Of a stretch of 64,000 bases of DNA, positions 16,916-24,653 are shown one piece after another. The notes beneath the pieces were generated by a model. That model saw only the letters and a program-made list of their open reading frames with translations. It had not been told where the DNA came from and searched no databases. The DNA lies in contig NZ_CP017774.1 of assembly GCF_001857965.1 (NCBI RefSeq), forward strand, positions 2,728,001 to 2,792,000, in the 5' to 3' direction. A program made the position numbers and the translations under genes. Each line of letters starts with the position of its first letter. Positions within the stretch are counted from its first letter, which is position 1. Source of the DNA: Flavobacterium commune (GTDB taxonomy: Bacteria; Bacteroidota; Bacteroidia; Flavobacteriales; Flavobacteriaceae).

Positions 16916-18799
16916 CTACTTTATCAACTCAAAGCTACGTTTTACAAAAGCAGTTAAAGCTTCTCCTTTTAATAAGTTTTGTGACAATTTAGCTAAGTCT
17001 AAAGCTTGTTTTACAAGGCTTTCCTGAGCTGTTTTGTCGGCAGTTGTTAAAATTGTTGATGCCAAAGGTGAATTAGTGTTTACCACCAAATTGTACATTT
17101 CTGGCATGTTACCCATTCCGAACATTCCGCCACCGCCAGTTTGGCTCATTTCTTTCATTCTACGCATGAATTCCGGTTGCGTGATGATAAATGGAGCTGC
17201 CTGACTGTCTAAAGATTCTAGTTGTACGGTATATGTTTTTGGGATAAACGATTCTAAAGATGTTTTTAAGCTTTCTTTTTCTTCATCAGAAAGTTTAGAA
17301 ATAGTAGTTTCGTCTTTCTTGATTAAGTTATCAATATGATCAGAATCTACACGAACAAAAGTCAGGTTTTGATTGTCGTTTTCTAATTTTTGAATTAAAT
17401 GCGAAATAATTGGAGAGTCTAACAATAGTACTTCGTATCCTTTTGCTTCGGCAGTTTCAATGTAAGCGTGTTGCGCTTCTTTGTTTCCTGCATAAAGAAC
17501 TACCAGTTTTCCGTCTTTGTCAGTTTGCTTGTCTTTTAGGTTTTCTTTTAATTCTTCAAGCGTGTAATATTTGTCATTTACCGTTGGGTACAATACAAAA
17601 GCACCTGCTTTTTCATAGAATTTATCTTCCGAAAGCATTCCGTATTCTAAAACGATTTTGATGTCGTTCCATTTTGATTCGAAATCAGCTCTGTTTTCGT
17701 TGAACAATGATTTCAATTTATCAGCTACTTTACGAGTGATGTAGTTCGAAATTTTCTTCACTGCACCATCAGCCTGTAATCCTGAACGGGAAACATTCAA
17801 AGGAATATCCGGAGAATCCACGACTCCGCGAAGCATCATCAGGAATTCAGGTACAATTCCTTCTACGTTATCAGTAACAAAAACCTGATTTTGGTACAGC
17901 TGGATTTTGTCTTTTTGAATTTGCATATCCGAACCTAATTTAGGGAAATACAAAATTCCGGTAAGGTTGAACGGATAATCTACATTTAAGTGAATGTTGA
18001 ATAATGGTTCCTCAAATTGCATTGGATACAATTCGTGGTAGAAGGTTTTATAATCTTCTTCGTTTAAATCAGCCGGTTGTTTAGTCCAAGCCGGATTTGG
18101 GTTGTTGATGATGTTGTCAGTTTCAACAGTTTCATTAACGTAATCTTCAGGAGCATCTTCTGGTTTTGGTAAAGTTTCAGTTCTGGTTCCAAATTTAATT
18201 GGAATAGGCATGAACTTATTGTACTTATTCAATAATCCAGTGATTTTAGAATCTTCTAAGAATTCTAAAGAATCTTCGGCAATGTGAAGAATAATTTCAG
18301 TACCACGATCGGTTTTGTCAGCTGGTTCCAGAGAGAATTCAGGACTTCCGTCGCAAATCCAGTGTGCTGCCGGTTCGTCTTTGTATGATTTAGTGATAAT
18401 TTCCACCTTAGAAGCGACCATAAAAGCCGAGTAGAAACCAAGACCAAAATGACCAATAATTCCTGAATCTTTAGCGCTGTCTTTGTATTTTTCAAGGAAT
18501 TCTTCGGCACCTGAAAAAGCCAGTTGGTTGATGTATTTCTCCACCTCGTCGGCTGTCATACCGATACCCTGGTCAATAATGTGCAGTTTTTTACCCTCTT
18601 TGTCAATCTTTACTTCAAGAATTGGATTGCCATATTCTACTTTGGCCTCACCGATGTTAGTCAGGTGTTTTAATTTTAATGTTGCATCTGTTCCATTTGA
18701 AATTAACTCACGTAAAAAGATCTCGTGATCGCTGTATAAGAACTTTTTAATTAGCGGAAAGATATTTTCCACCGAAACATTAATTTTTCCAGTTGTCAT
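16916..18799 (-). CDS. htpG: molecular chaperone HtpG (bacterial Hsp90)
   Basis: 627 residues, standard for HtpG. N-terminal GHKL ATPase: FLRELISNGTDATLKL, IIDQGIGMT and GHFGLGFYSAFMVA. The middle domain includes LPLNVSRSGLQADGAVKKI-type residues (client and gamma-phosphate contacts), and the C-terminal dimerisation domain runs to the end. Cytosolic ATP-dependent chaperone acting with DnaK. The variant NGTDAT replaces the more common NASDAL. Monocistronic, with its own strong terminator; no exact TAnnTTTG box was seen directly upstream, so a stress-type promoter is possible. Confidence 0.97.
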   Translation of the reverse strand: MTTGKINVSVENIFPLIKKFLYSDHEIFLRELISNGTDATLKLKHLTNIGEAKVEYGNPILEVKIDKEGKKLHIIDQGIGMTADEVEKYINQLAFSGAEEFLEKYKDSAKDSGIIGHFGLGFYSAFMVASKVEIITKSYKDEPAAHWICDGSPEFSLEPADKTDRGTEIILHIAEDSLEFLEDSKITGLLNKYNKFMPIPIKFGTRTETLPKPEDAPEDYVNETVETDNIINNPNPAWTKQPADLNEEDYKTFYHELYPMQFEEPLFNIHLNVDYPFNLTGILYFPKLGSDMQIQKDKIQLYQNQVFVTDNVEGIVPEFLMMLRGVVDSPDIPLNVSRSGLQADGAVKKISNYITRKVADKLKSLFNENRADFESKWNDIKIVLEYGMLSEDKFYEKAGAFVLYPTVNDKYYTLEELKENLKDKQTDKDGKLVVLYAGNKEAQHAYIETAEAKGYEVLLLDSPIISHLIQKLENDNQNLTFVRVDSDHIDNLIKKDETTISKLSDEEKESLKTSLESFIPKTYTVQLESLDSQAAPFIITQPEFMRRMKEMSQTGGGGMFGMGNMPEMYNLVVNTNSPLASTILTTADKTAQESLVKQALDLAKLSQNLLKGEALTAFVKRSFELIK

Positions 18800-18944
18800 A
18801 TTTAAAATTTTTTAATAGTGTTTTACAATCGGTTACAGCTTATTCAAATAAAGTACCAATTCGATTCGGGGTGACAAAATGTCTTACTCGTAAATTTTGT
18901 AATAAAATAATATCATTTTGAAATAAAATCCGTAAGTTAGATTG

Positions 18945-18952
18945 TATCTTTG
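18945..18952 (+). promoter_or_regulatory. -7 box (TATCTTTG) of the 18982 lipoprotein gene
   Basis: Exact TAnnTTTG match 29 bases before the ATG. TTTG at 18917-18920 is a candidate -33 element, with a 24-base spacer that is slightly long. Confidence 0.65.
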
Positions 18953-18981
18953 CCTAAGTTTAATATTAAAAATGATAAACG

Positions 18982-19458
18982 ATGAAAAAAATATTTTTTG
19001 TTACAGCAATTGCATTAGCGTTGTTTTCTTGTAAAACATCTTCAGTTACTGCCACTAAATTAGACAGGGGGATTCAAACCGGGATTAAAGGAAATTGGGT
19101 TATTAGTTCTGTTTCTTATCCGGGTTCAGAGTACATTAAGGTAAATTCTTTTCAATTAGCCGATTCAAAATGTTTTGAAGGAAGTACCTGGAAGTTTGTT
19201 TCTAATAACAACAAGGGAACAATGGCTTTGACTAAGTACGATTGTCCTGTTTTTAGTTCGCCTATTACCTGGTTTGTGAATTCTAATGGAGAATTTGTAT
19301 TGAAAATTTTAGATGCTGGTGAAAAAGCCAGAAAGGTGAGAGATGGTTACGTTTTGCAGGTAGCTAATCAAACAGAAAGTTCTTTCCAATTAGTAGATAG
19401 AATTGATGTGGGCGGAAAATTAACAGCTGTAGTTTACCAGTTTCAACGTGTGAATTAA
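18982..19458 (+). CDS. lipocalin-like lipoprotein
   Basis: 158 residues with lipoprotein signal MKKIFFVTAIALALFSC. The rest forms a small beta-barrel pattern: IKGNWVISSVSYPG, FEGSTWKFVSNNNKG, ITWFVNSNGEFVLKIL and a C-terminal VVYQFQRV. This fits the lipocalin-like domain common in Bacteroidota lipoproteins. Ligand unknown. It sits 38 bases before the OmpA-like gene on the same strand, and the two may be co-transcribed from the promoter at 18945. Confidence 0.75.
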   Translation: MKKIFFVTAIALALFSCKTSSVTATKLDRGIQTGIKGNWVISSVSYPGSEYIKVNSFQLADSKCFEGSTWKFVSNNNKGTMALTKYDCPVFSSPITWFVNSNGEFVLKILDAGEKARKVRDGYVLQVANQTESSFQLVDRIDVGGKLTAVVYQFQRVN

Positions 19459-19496
19459 TCCTAAGAAGTTTAATAAATAACAAAAAAAAAATAATT

Positions 19497-20192
19497 ATGA
19501 AAAATATATCAGTATTAGCATTAGCTTTTGTGATGGTTTTAGGTTCGCTTTTCACAAGCTGTGAGGCCGTAAAAAATACAAATAAAACGCAAAGAGGAGC
19601 TGCTATTGGAGCTGCCGGTGGAGCTATCCTTGGAGGAATCCTTGGAAACAACCTTGGAAAAGGTGGAAAAGGAGCTATGGGAGCAGTTATTGGTGGTGTT
19701 GTAGGTGGAGTTGCCGGTGGTGTTATTGGTAATAAAATGGACAAACAAGCCCGTCAAATTGATCAGGCTATTCCGGGTGCTGACGTAGAGCGTGTAGGTG
19801 AAGGAATTAAATTAGTTTTAAATGAAAATGCGATTCGTTTTGATACGAATAAATCAACTTTGACAGCTGCTGCAAAAGCAAATTTAGACAAGTTAGTAAC
19901 TGTTTTCAATGAATATCCGGATACTGATATTACTATTTTTGGATATACTGACAGTACAGGACCGGCTGATTACAACCTGAAACTTTCAGGTGAGCGTGCT
20001 ACATCGGTTAAAAATTATTTAGCAAGCAAAGGAATTTTAGCAAGCAGATTTACTATTCAGGGGATGGGAATTGCTGATCCAATTGCAGATAATGGAACTG
20101 TTGAAGGAAGAGCTCAAAACCGTCGTGTAGAATTTGCGATTGTTGCCAATGCTAAAATGAAAGCTGACGCTGAAAAAGAAGCAGGGAAGTAG
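19497..20192 (+). CDS. OmpA-family lipoprotein with glycine-zipper
   Basis: 231 residues. Lipoprotein signal ending LGSLFTSC (about 18-25), then a glycine-zipper segment (about 38-78, GAAIGAAGGAILGGILG, then GAVIGGVVGGVAGG) and an OmpA-like peptidoglycan-binding domain (about 105-220) with IRFDTNKSTL, FGYTDSTGPADYNLKLSGERA and GRAQNRRVEF. It would anchor the outer membrane to peptidoglycan, with the zipper inserted in membrane. The family includes YfiB/YiaD-like proteins. A strong terminator follows. Confidence 0.92.
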   Translation: MKNISVLALAFVMVLGSLFTSCEAVKNTNKTQRGAAIGAAGGAILGGILGNNLGKGGKGAMGAVIGGVVGGVAGGVIGNKMDKQARQIDQAIPGADVERVGEGIKLVLNENAIRFDTNKSTLTAAAKANLDKLVTVFNEYPDTDITIFGYTDSTGPADYNLKLSGERATSVKNYLASKGILASRFTIQGMGIADPIADNGTVEGRAQNRRVEFAIVANAKMKADAEKEAGK

Positions 20193-20220
20193 TTTTTTTT
20201 TAGTTTTTTTAAAATATCAA

Positions 20221-20255
20221 AAGCCGTTTCGTTATTATAGCGAAGCGGTTTTTTT
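20221..20255 (+). terminator. terminator of the OmpA-like gene
   Basis: AAGCCGTTTCG pairs with CGAAGCGGTTT (two G-U pairs), loop of about 8-9 bases, followed by a run of T. Confidence 0.85.
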
Positions 20256-20261
20256 GTTTCT

Positions 20262-20311
20262 TTACCGCAGATTTGCTGATTATTATAAAACAATCTGCGA
20301 ATCTGTGGTAA
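20262..20311. repeat. 50-bp inverted-repeat element (TTACCGCAGATT type)
   Basis: Ends TTACCGCAGATT (20262-20273) and AATCTGTGGTAA (20300-20311) are inverted with one mismatch. Related degenerate stretches (CGCAGATTTTACAGAT at about 26464; CACAATCTGTGATAATCC at about 62118) occur in other gaps of the window, so this is a dispersed family. Confidence 0.55.
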
Positions 20312-20459
20312 TTTTTAAAAATCCTTCTTAAGCGCTGCCCTGACAGAATTTTTATTATGAAAATAAAATCTGTTTTTTATCCGTTAAATGGATGTTGTCC
20401 GTGGCTGATTTTTTTATAGATATTTCTAAATTCTCCTCTTTTTTTATACCAAAGAAATC

Positions 20460-20467
20460 TATCTTTG
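20460..20467 (+). promoter_or_regulatory. -7 box (TATCTTTG) of the ABC ATPase gene
   Basis: Exact TAnnTTTG match 27 bases before the chosen ATG at 20495. It also argues against using the in-frame TTG at 20465, which lies inside the box. Confidence 0.65.
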
Positions 20468-20494
20468 CAATCTCAAAAAAACATTCTTTTAAAA

Positions 20495-21442
20495 ATGCTT
20501 CAAGTTCAAAATATCTCCTTTGGTTATACCGAAAAACCAGTGGTTCAAAACATTCATTTCTCTGTAAAAAAAGGACAAAATATTGCTGTAATTGGCGAAA
20601 GTGGTTGTGGTAAAAGTACTTTGTTGAAATTGATTTATGGGTTGTATGATTTAAACGAAGGGAATATTTTTTGGAATGAAACCGAGGTTTTAGGTACGAG
20701 TTTTAATCTGGTTCCCGGAATGCCATTTATGAAATACTTGTCGCAGGATTTTGATCTGATGCCTTATATTACGGTGGCTGAAAATGTGGGGAAATATTTG
20801 TCGAATATTTTTCCTGAAAAGAAAAAAGCACGCATTCAGGAGTTATTGGAAATTGTAGAAATGACCGAATATGCCGATGTAAAGGCAAAATACCTGAGTG
20901 GCGGGCAGCAGCAACGTGTGGCGCTAGCCAGGGTTTTAGCCTTAGAACCCGAAGTTTTATTGCTTGATGAACCTTTTAGTCATATTGATAATTTCAGGAA
21001 AAATGCACTGCGTCGCAATTTGTTTGCTTACTTAAAAGCACAGGGAATTACGGTTATTGTTGCTACTCATGATAGTACCGATGCGCTTTCTTTTGCCGAT
21101 GAAACTATTGTGTTGCAAAACGGAAAAATGTTAGCCAAAGCCAATTCACATGATTTGTACAACAATCCAATAAATAAGTATGTGGCTTCTCTTTTTGGTG
21201 AAGTAAATGAATTGAGATTGTCCCAATTGATCAATGTGGAAGGTGAAGACGAATTGGTTTTGCTGTATCCGCATCAGTTAAAAGTAACCGAAAACGGAGT
21301 GATGAATGTATTGGTCAAGCAATCTTATTTTAAGGGAAGTCATTATCTTATAAAAGCGGTTTTTGACAGAAAAGTTATTTTTTTCGAACACAACTCAGCA
21401 TTAGCAACTGATACAGTAGTTTGTTTGAATTTTAATATTTAA
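20495..21442 (+). CDS. ABC transporter ATP-binding protein without adjacent permease
   Basis: 315 residues from the ATG at 20495 (MLQVQNISFGYTEKPVV). Walker A GESGCGKST (about 35-43), Q-loop near KYLSQDF, signature LSGGQQQRVALARVL, Walker B VLLLDEPF and switch His in IVATHD. Residues about 230-315 form a TOBE-like beta domain (DELVLLYPHQLKV), as in importers of the PotA/sulfate/iron type. No membrane subunit or binding protein is nearby, so the partner must be encoded elsewhere. The substrate is unknown. Confidence 0.88.
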   Translation: MLQVQNISFGYTEKPVVQNIHFSVKKGQNIAVIGESGCGKSTLLKLIYGLYDLNEGNIFWNETEVLGTSFNLVPGMPFMKYLSQDFDLMPYITVAENVGKYLSNIFPEKKKARIQELLEIVEMTEYADVKAKYLSGGQQQRVALARVLALEPEVLLLDEPFSHIDNFRKNALRRNLFAYLKAQGITVIVATHDSTDALSFADETIVLQNGKMLAKANSHDLYNNPINKYVASLFGEVNELRLSQLINVEGEDELVLLYPHQLKVTENGVMNVLVKQSYFKGSHYLIKAVFDRKVIFFEHNSALATDTVVCLNFNI

Positions 21443-21549
21443 TTAAAGATTTCCGTTTTATTTTTTATTATTTTTAGCTTAACTAATCAGATAAATTTTT
21501 GTAGAGGTTCTGATTTTTAGATGATTATTAATTTAAAAGATAATTAAGA

Positions 21550-21882
21550 ATGGGAAAATTTGTAATTACAAAAAGAGTTAATGGCGAATTTCAGTTTAAT
21601 CTGAAAGCGGGTAATGGTCAGACCATTTTGGCAAGCGAAGGTTATGCAACCAAAGCCGCTTGTGAAAACGGAATTGAATCGGTTAGAAAAAATGCTCAGG
21701 AAGACGGTCGATTTGACCGTAAAGAATCTTCAAACGGCAAATTTTATTTTAATTTAAAAGCCAGTAATGGTCAGATTATTGGTAATAGCGAAATGTATGA
21801 ATCGCTTGCATCCATGGAAAACGGTATTGAATCCGTAAAGAAAAATGCAGCTGATGCAGTTGTAGAGGATCAGACAGCTTAA
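21550..21882 (+). CDS. DUF1508 (YegP-like) protein with two tandem repeats
   Basis: 110 residues made of two similar units of about 50 residues. Unit 1 has FVITKRVNGEFQFNLKAGNGQ and CENGIESVRKNA; unit 2 has RKESSNGKFYFNLKASNGQII and MENGIESVKKNA. This is the standard YegP/DUF1508 two-repeat architecture. Small cytosolic protein of unknown function. Followed by a perfect terminator. Confidence 0.93.
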   Translation: MGKFVITKRVNGEFQFNLKAGNGQTILASEGYATKAACENGIESVRKNAQEDGRFDRKESSNGKFYFNLKASNGQIIGNSEMYESLASMENGIESVKKNAADAVVEDQTA

Positions 21883-21907
21883 TTAAAATAAGCAGAATTG
21901 AATAGAG

Positions 21908-21935
21908 AAAACCAGTTTTTAGACTGGTTTTTTTA
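21908..21935 (+). terminator. terminator of the YegP-like gene
   Basis: Perfect 9-bp arms AAAACCAGT and ACTGGTTTT with a 6-base loop and a T-tract. Confidence 0.9.
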
Positions 21936-21970
21936 TTACATTTATAGTAGACGTTATTAAAAACTAAAAT

Positions 21971-22978
21971 ATGTATCATTCAAAAATTTCGGGCTTGGGC
22001 TTTTATGTACCTTCCAATGTGGTTACCAATGACGATTTGTCAAAAATTATGGATACTAATGACGAATGGATTCAGGAAAGAACCGGAATTCAGGAGCGCC
22101 GACATATCGAAAAAGGAAAAGATACCACTACTTCAATGGGGGTAAAAGCAGCTCAAATTGCTATTGAACGTTCCGGAATTGCCAAAGCGGATATTGATTT
22201 TATTGTTTTTGCTACCTTAAGCCCTGATTACTATTTTCCGGGACCGGGAGTTTTAGTACAAAGAGATTTGGGATTGAAAACCGTAGGTGCCTTAGATGTC
22301 AGAAATCAGTGTTCGGGATTTGTGTATGCGCTTTCGGTAGCCGATCAATACATTAAAACAGGTATGTATAAAAATGTTTTGGTCATAGGTTCCGAAGTAC
22401 ATTCTGCAGGATTAGACATGACTACCCGTGGACGTTCGGTTTCGGTAATTTTTGGTGACGGAGCTGGTGCAGCGGTGTTAAGCAGAGAAGAAGATTTGTC
22501 GAAAGGGATTCTTTCGACTCATTTGCATTCAGAGGGAATTCATGCCGAAGAATTGGTTTTAAAAGCTCCGGGAATGGGCGGACGCTGGGTGACGGATATT
22601 CTAGCCGATACTAATGCTGATGACGAAAGTTATTTTCCTTATATGAACGGACAATTTGTGTTTAAAAACGCTGTAGTCCGTTTTACAGAAGTTATTAACG
22701 AAGCTTTGGAAACCAATAATTTATCGGTTGCTGATATTGATATGCTAATTCCGCATCAGGCTAATTTGAGGATTTCTCAGTATATTCAGAAGAAATTCAA
22801 TTTGAATGACAATCAGGTTCATAATAATGTGCAAAAATACGGTAATACTACTGCAGCTTCGATTCCTATTGCATTGACCGAAGCCTGGGAACAAGGGAAA
22901 ATTAAATCAGGAGATACTGTAGTTTTAGCGGCCTTTGGCAGTGGATTTACCTGGGCAAGTGCTATTATTAAGTGGTAG
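21971..22978 (+). CDS. fabH: 3-oxoacyl-ACP synthase III (FabH)
   Basis: 335 residues, usual for FabH. Catalytic triad Cys114 (RNQCSGF), His262 (PHQANLR) and Asn292 (YGNTT); N-terminal thiolase-fold signature DEWIQERTGI. It condenses acyl-CoA with malonyl-ACP to start fatty-acid synthesis in the cytosol. Bacteroidota often carry several KAS III paralogues, so a role in branched-chain or secondary acyl priming cannot be excluded. It is not in a fab operon here. A purine-rich 14-bp tandem repeat begins right after its stop. Confidence 0.92.
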   Translation: MYHSKISGLGFYVPSNVVTNDDLSKIMDTNDEWIQERTGIQERRHIEKGKDTTTSMGVKAAQIAIERSGIAKADIDFIVFATLSPDYYFPGPGVLVQRDLGLKTVGALDVRNQCSGFVYALSVADQYIKTGMYKNVLVIGSEVHSAGLDMTTRGRSVSVIFGDGAGAAVLSREEDLSKGILSTHLHSEGIHAEELVLKAPGMGGRWVTDILADTNADDESYFPYMNGQFVFKNAVVRFTEVINEALETNNLSVADIDMLIPHQANLRISQYIQKKFNLNDNQVHNNVQKYGNTTAASIPIALTEAWEQGKIKSGDTVVLAAFGSGFTWASAIIKW

Positions 22979-22990
22979 GTTGTGAAGTTA

Positions 22991-23060
22991 GAAGTTAGAA
23001 GATGGAAGTTAGAAGATGGAAGTTAGAAGATGGAAGTTAGAAGATGGAAGTTAGAAGATG
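22991..23060 (+). repeat. 14-bp tandem repeat, five perfect units
   Basis: Unit GAAGTTAGAAGATG repeated five times without error (22991-23060). A partial unit precedes it and a degenerate run of GGAGATGGAAGATG-like units follows to about 23085. It is purine-only apart from T, lies between the convergent fabH and 23154 genes and has no reading-frame role. Confidence 0.95.
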
Positions 23061-23112
23061 GGAGATGGAAGATGGGAGATGGAAGGCAGAAAAATAGTTT
23101 GTTTTTAAAAAG

Positions 23113-23150
23113 AAAATCCCAATTTTGAGTTTTTCAAAGTTGGGATTTTT
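23113..23150. terminator. bidirectional terminator between fabH and the 23154 gene
   Basis: AAAATCCCAA and TTGGGATTTTT arms, extended by TTTGA and TCAAA, separate two convergent genes. Confidence 0.85.
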
Positions 23151-23153
23151 TGC

Positions 23154-24020
23154 TTAATGTTTGGGTTCGTAAATTAATCGCAAGAACGAACTAAATCGCT
23201 CGTTTTCTCTGTTAACAGGAATTCCTGTAACGATGCCCACTAAAAGATGCTCTGTGATTTCTACTCTCATCTGAGGTCTTATAGTAATGTCAAAATCTTT
23301 GGGTTGTATTTCTTTGTTGAATTCAATTCCAATAAAATTTCTAGTTCCGGGAATCATATAATGGAAATTGCTGTTGATTTGCCATGTAGTATGAGTACTA
23401 TTAGTTTCAAAATGATGTTCTATGGATGGCCCGGTATATAAAAGAGTATGAAAATTGTTTCCCCAGCGTTTAGCCACTATAAAAAACGGATTATAGGTGT
23501 TTCCGGTAAATAGTTTTTCATTGCCATAGCTGTTAAAGGAAGTGAGCCCAAATTCGTGAATATATCCAATAGCCATTGATGTTTTTAGTTTTTCGGATAC
23601 AAAAAAGGAATATTGAGTAGCTAATTTCAGTCCGTTGAGTTTACTGCCCGGAGTAGTAGCGTTGGCAGAAGGATAAAAAGTAAAAGGCAATTCGACTTCA
23701 AGCCCTAAACGGTCAATGGGAGCCCATTCATATTCTACTAGAGCTATATATTCGTCGTATTTGTTTTTATCGGTAAGTCCAAGACCTACATTCCATTCTC
23801 TTTCTCCTTTTCGGGCACCAAGATCCCGTATTAAATCAATGTAAAGCGGTTCGGCATGTAAAACCTTAGATCGCTGGTGTTTGTTTTCTGTTTCCTGAAT
23901 GTAAAGACTGTCAATAATACTGTTTCTTTGCTCTTTTTCTGTTTGAGCTTTGGTATTTTGAGTCATCCACAACATTGTAATTGTTGTGAAAAAAGCTGTT
24001 TTTAAACTATTATTCTTCAT
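23154..24020 (-). CDS. putative outer-membrane beta-barrel protein
   Basis: 288 residues with signal peptide MKNNSLKTAFFTTITMLWMTQNTKAQ. The mature part contains HAEPLYIDLIRDLGARKGEREW, a motif I know from conserved Bacteroidota hypothetical proteins. Alternating aromatic/hydrophobic strands then run to a terminal strand ending FLRLIYEPKH, a barrel-like pattern (TWQINSNFHYMIPGTRNFIGIEF and similar). Probably an outer-membrane protein; no function is assigned. The lipoprotein gene 86 bases upstream may be co-transcribed. Confidence 0.65.
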   Translation of the reverse strand: MKNNSLKTAFFTTITMLWMTQNTKAQTEKEQRNSIIDSLYIQETENKHQRSKVLHAEPLYIDLIRDLGARKGEREWNVGLGLTDKNKYDEYIALVEYEWAPIDRLGLEVELPFTFYPSANATTPGSKLNGLKLATQYSFFVSEKLKTSMAIGYIHEFGLTSFNSYGNEKLFTGNTYNPFFIVAKRWGNNFHTLLYTGPSIEHHFETNSTHTTWQINSNFHYMIPGTRNFIGIEFNKEIQPKDFDITIRPQMRVEITEHLLVGIVTGIPVNRENERFSSFLRLIYEPKH

Positions 24021-24106
24021 GTTTAATTGTTTGATTTTGTGATGTGTAAATGCGTTTTGTTTCTTGGAAAAGAAACAAAATCGAATAAAGACTAAAAAAA
24101 AACAGA

Positions 24107-24496
24107 CTAAACTTCAGGAGGAGGAGAGTGAATTTCGAAATAGGTTTTCAGTACATCGGTTTTATTAAATCGATTGTTCACGGGATTTTTATCGAATTTG
24201 ATTTCTTTGATTTTGCTGTCAAAATCAGGTAAAATATAAAAAGCCACCGAAATTGTTTTTTTGAAAATTCTATGATTTTCGCTGTCCGGATCTTCATTTT
24301 CAGGGATTGCATTTTCAAAGCCCAAAACCTTTTCGACAACAATTTCGATAATCGTTTCCTGCTCGTTAAAACCTAAATCTTCGGGAATGTAATTGGGAGT
24401 TATGTCACTGGTGTCAACACTACAATTGAGTAGATAGAGTGCCATAAAAGCACAAAATAAGCGAAGGGCTTTGTTTTTTCTAATTGTAGCTAACAT
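24107..24496 (-). CDS. hypothetical lipoprotein-like small protein
   Basis: 129 residues. Hydrophobic N-terminus LRLFCAFMALYLLNCSVDT with a likely lipobox Cys25. The mature part is acidic (ENAIPENEDPDSENH) and ends HSPPPEV; no family recognised. A minus-strand TACTTTTG box at 24501-24508 ends five bases before the ATG, so the mRNA would be almost leaderless. That supports this start. Confidence 0.6.
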   Translation of the reverse strand: MLATIRKNKALRLFCAFMALYLLNCSVDTSDITPNYIPEDLGFNEQETIIEIVVEKVLGFENAIPENEDPDSENHRIFKKTISVAFYILPDFDSKIKEIKFDKNPVNNRFNKTDVLKTYFEIHSPPPEV

Positions 24497-24500
24497 AAGG

Positions 24501-24508
24501 CAAAAGTA
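24501..24508 (-). promoter_or_regulatory. -7 box (TACTTTTG) implying a near-leaderless mRNA
   Basis: Exact TAnnTTTG on the minus strand; transcription would begin within a few bases of the ATG at 24496. Confidence 0.5.
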
Positions 24509-24622
24509 AAAACTTTTCAGCTAAAGGAGATTTTCTTAGCATTTTATTATGATAATGACTAAAATATCGAATTGAATTCGATATATTGTGTGTTTTACTA
24601 TTTCTAATTAATGAATTAGGAT

Positions 24623-24630
24623 TATCTTTG
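24623..24630 (+). promoter_or_regulatory. -7 box (TATCTTTG) of argS
   Basis: Exact consensus match 23 bases before the argS ATG. A TTTTAC at 24593-24598 is a weak -33 candidate. Confidence 0.65.
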
Positions 24631-24653
24631 CCAACCTAAAAAATAAAGTTTAC

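Larger units (their letters stand above)
20193..20494. other. intergenic region with terminator, repeat and promoter
   Basis: No gene seen. In order it holds the OmpA-gene terminator (20221-20255), a small inverted-repeat element (20262-20311) and the promoter of the downstream ABC ATPase gene (-7 box 20460-20467). The stretch 20312-20440 has no structure that I recognise. Confidence 0.6.

Noticed and set aside
19364..19757. Minus-strand frames rich in Pro/Thr/Ser opposite the OmpA-like gene
   Set aside because: Low-complexity shadow of the glycine-zipper codons of the real gene.
22991..23085. Tandem repeats as a CRISPR array
   Set aside because: Units are contiguous 14-mers without spacers, and no cas genes are near.
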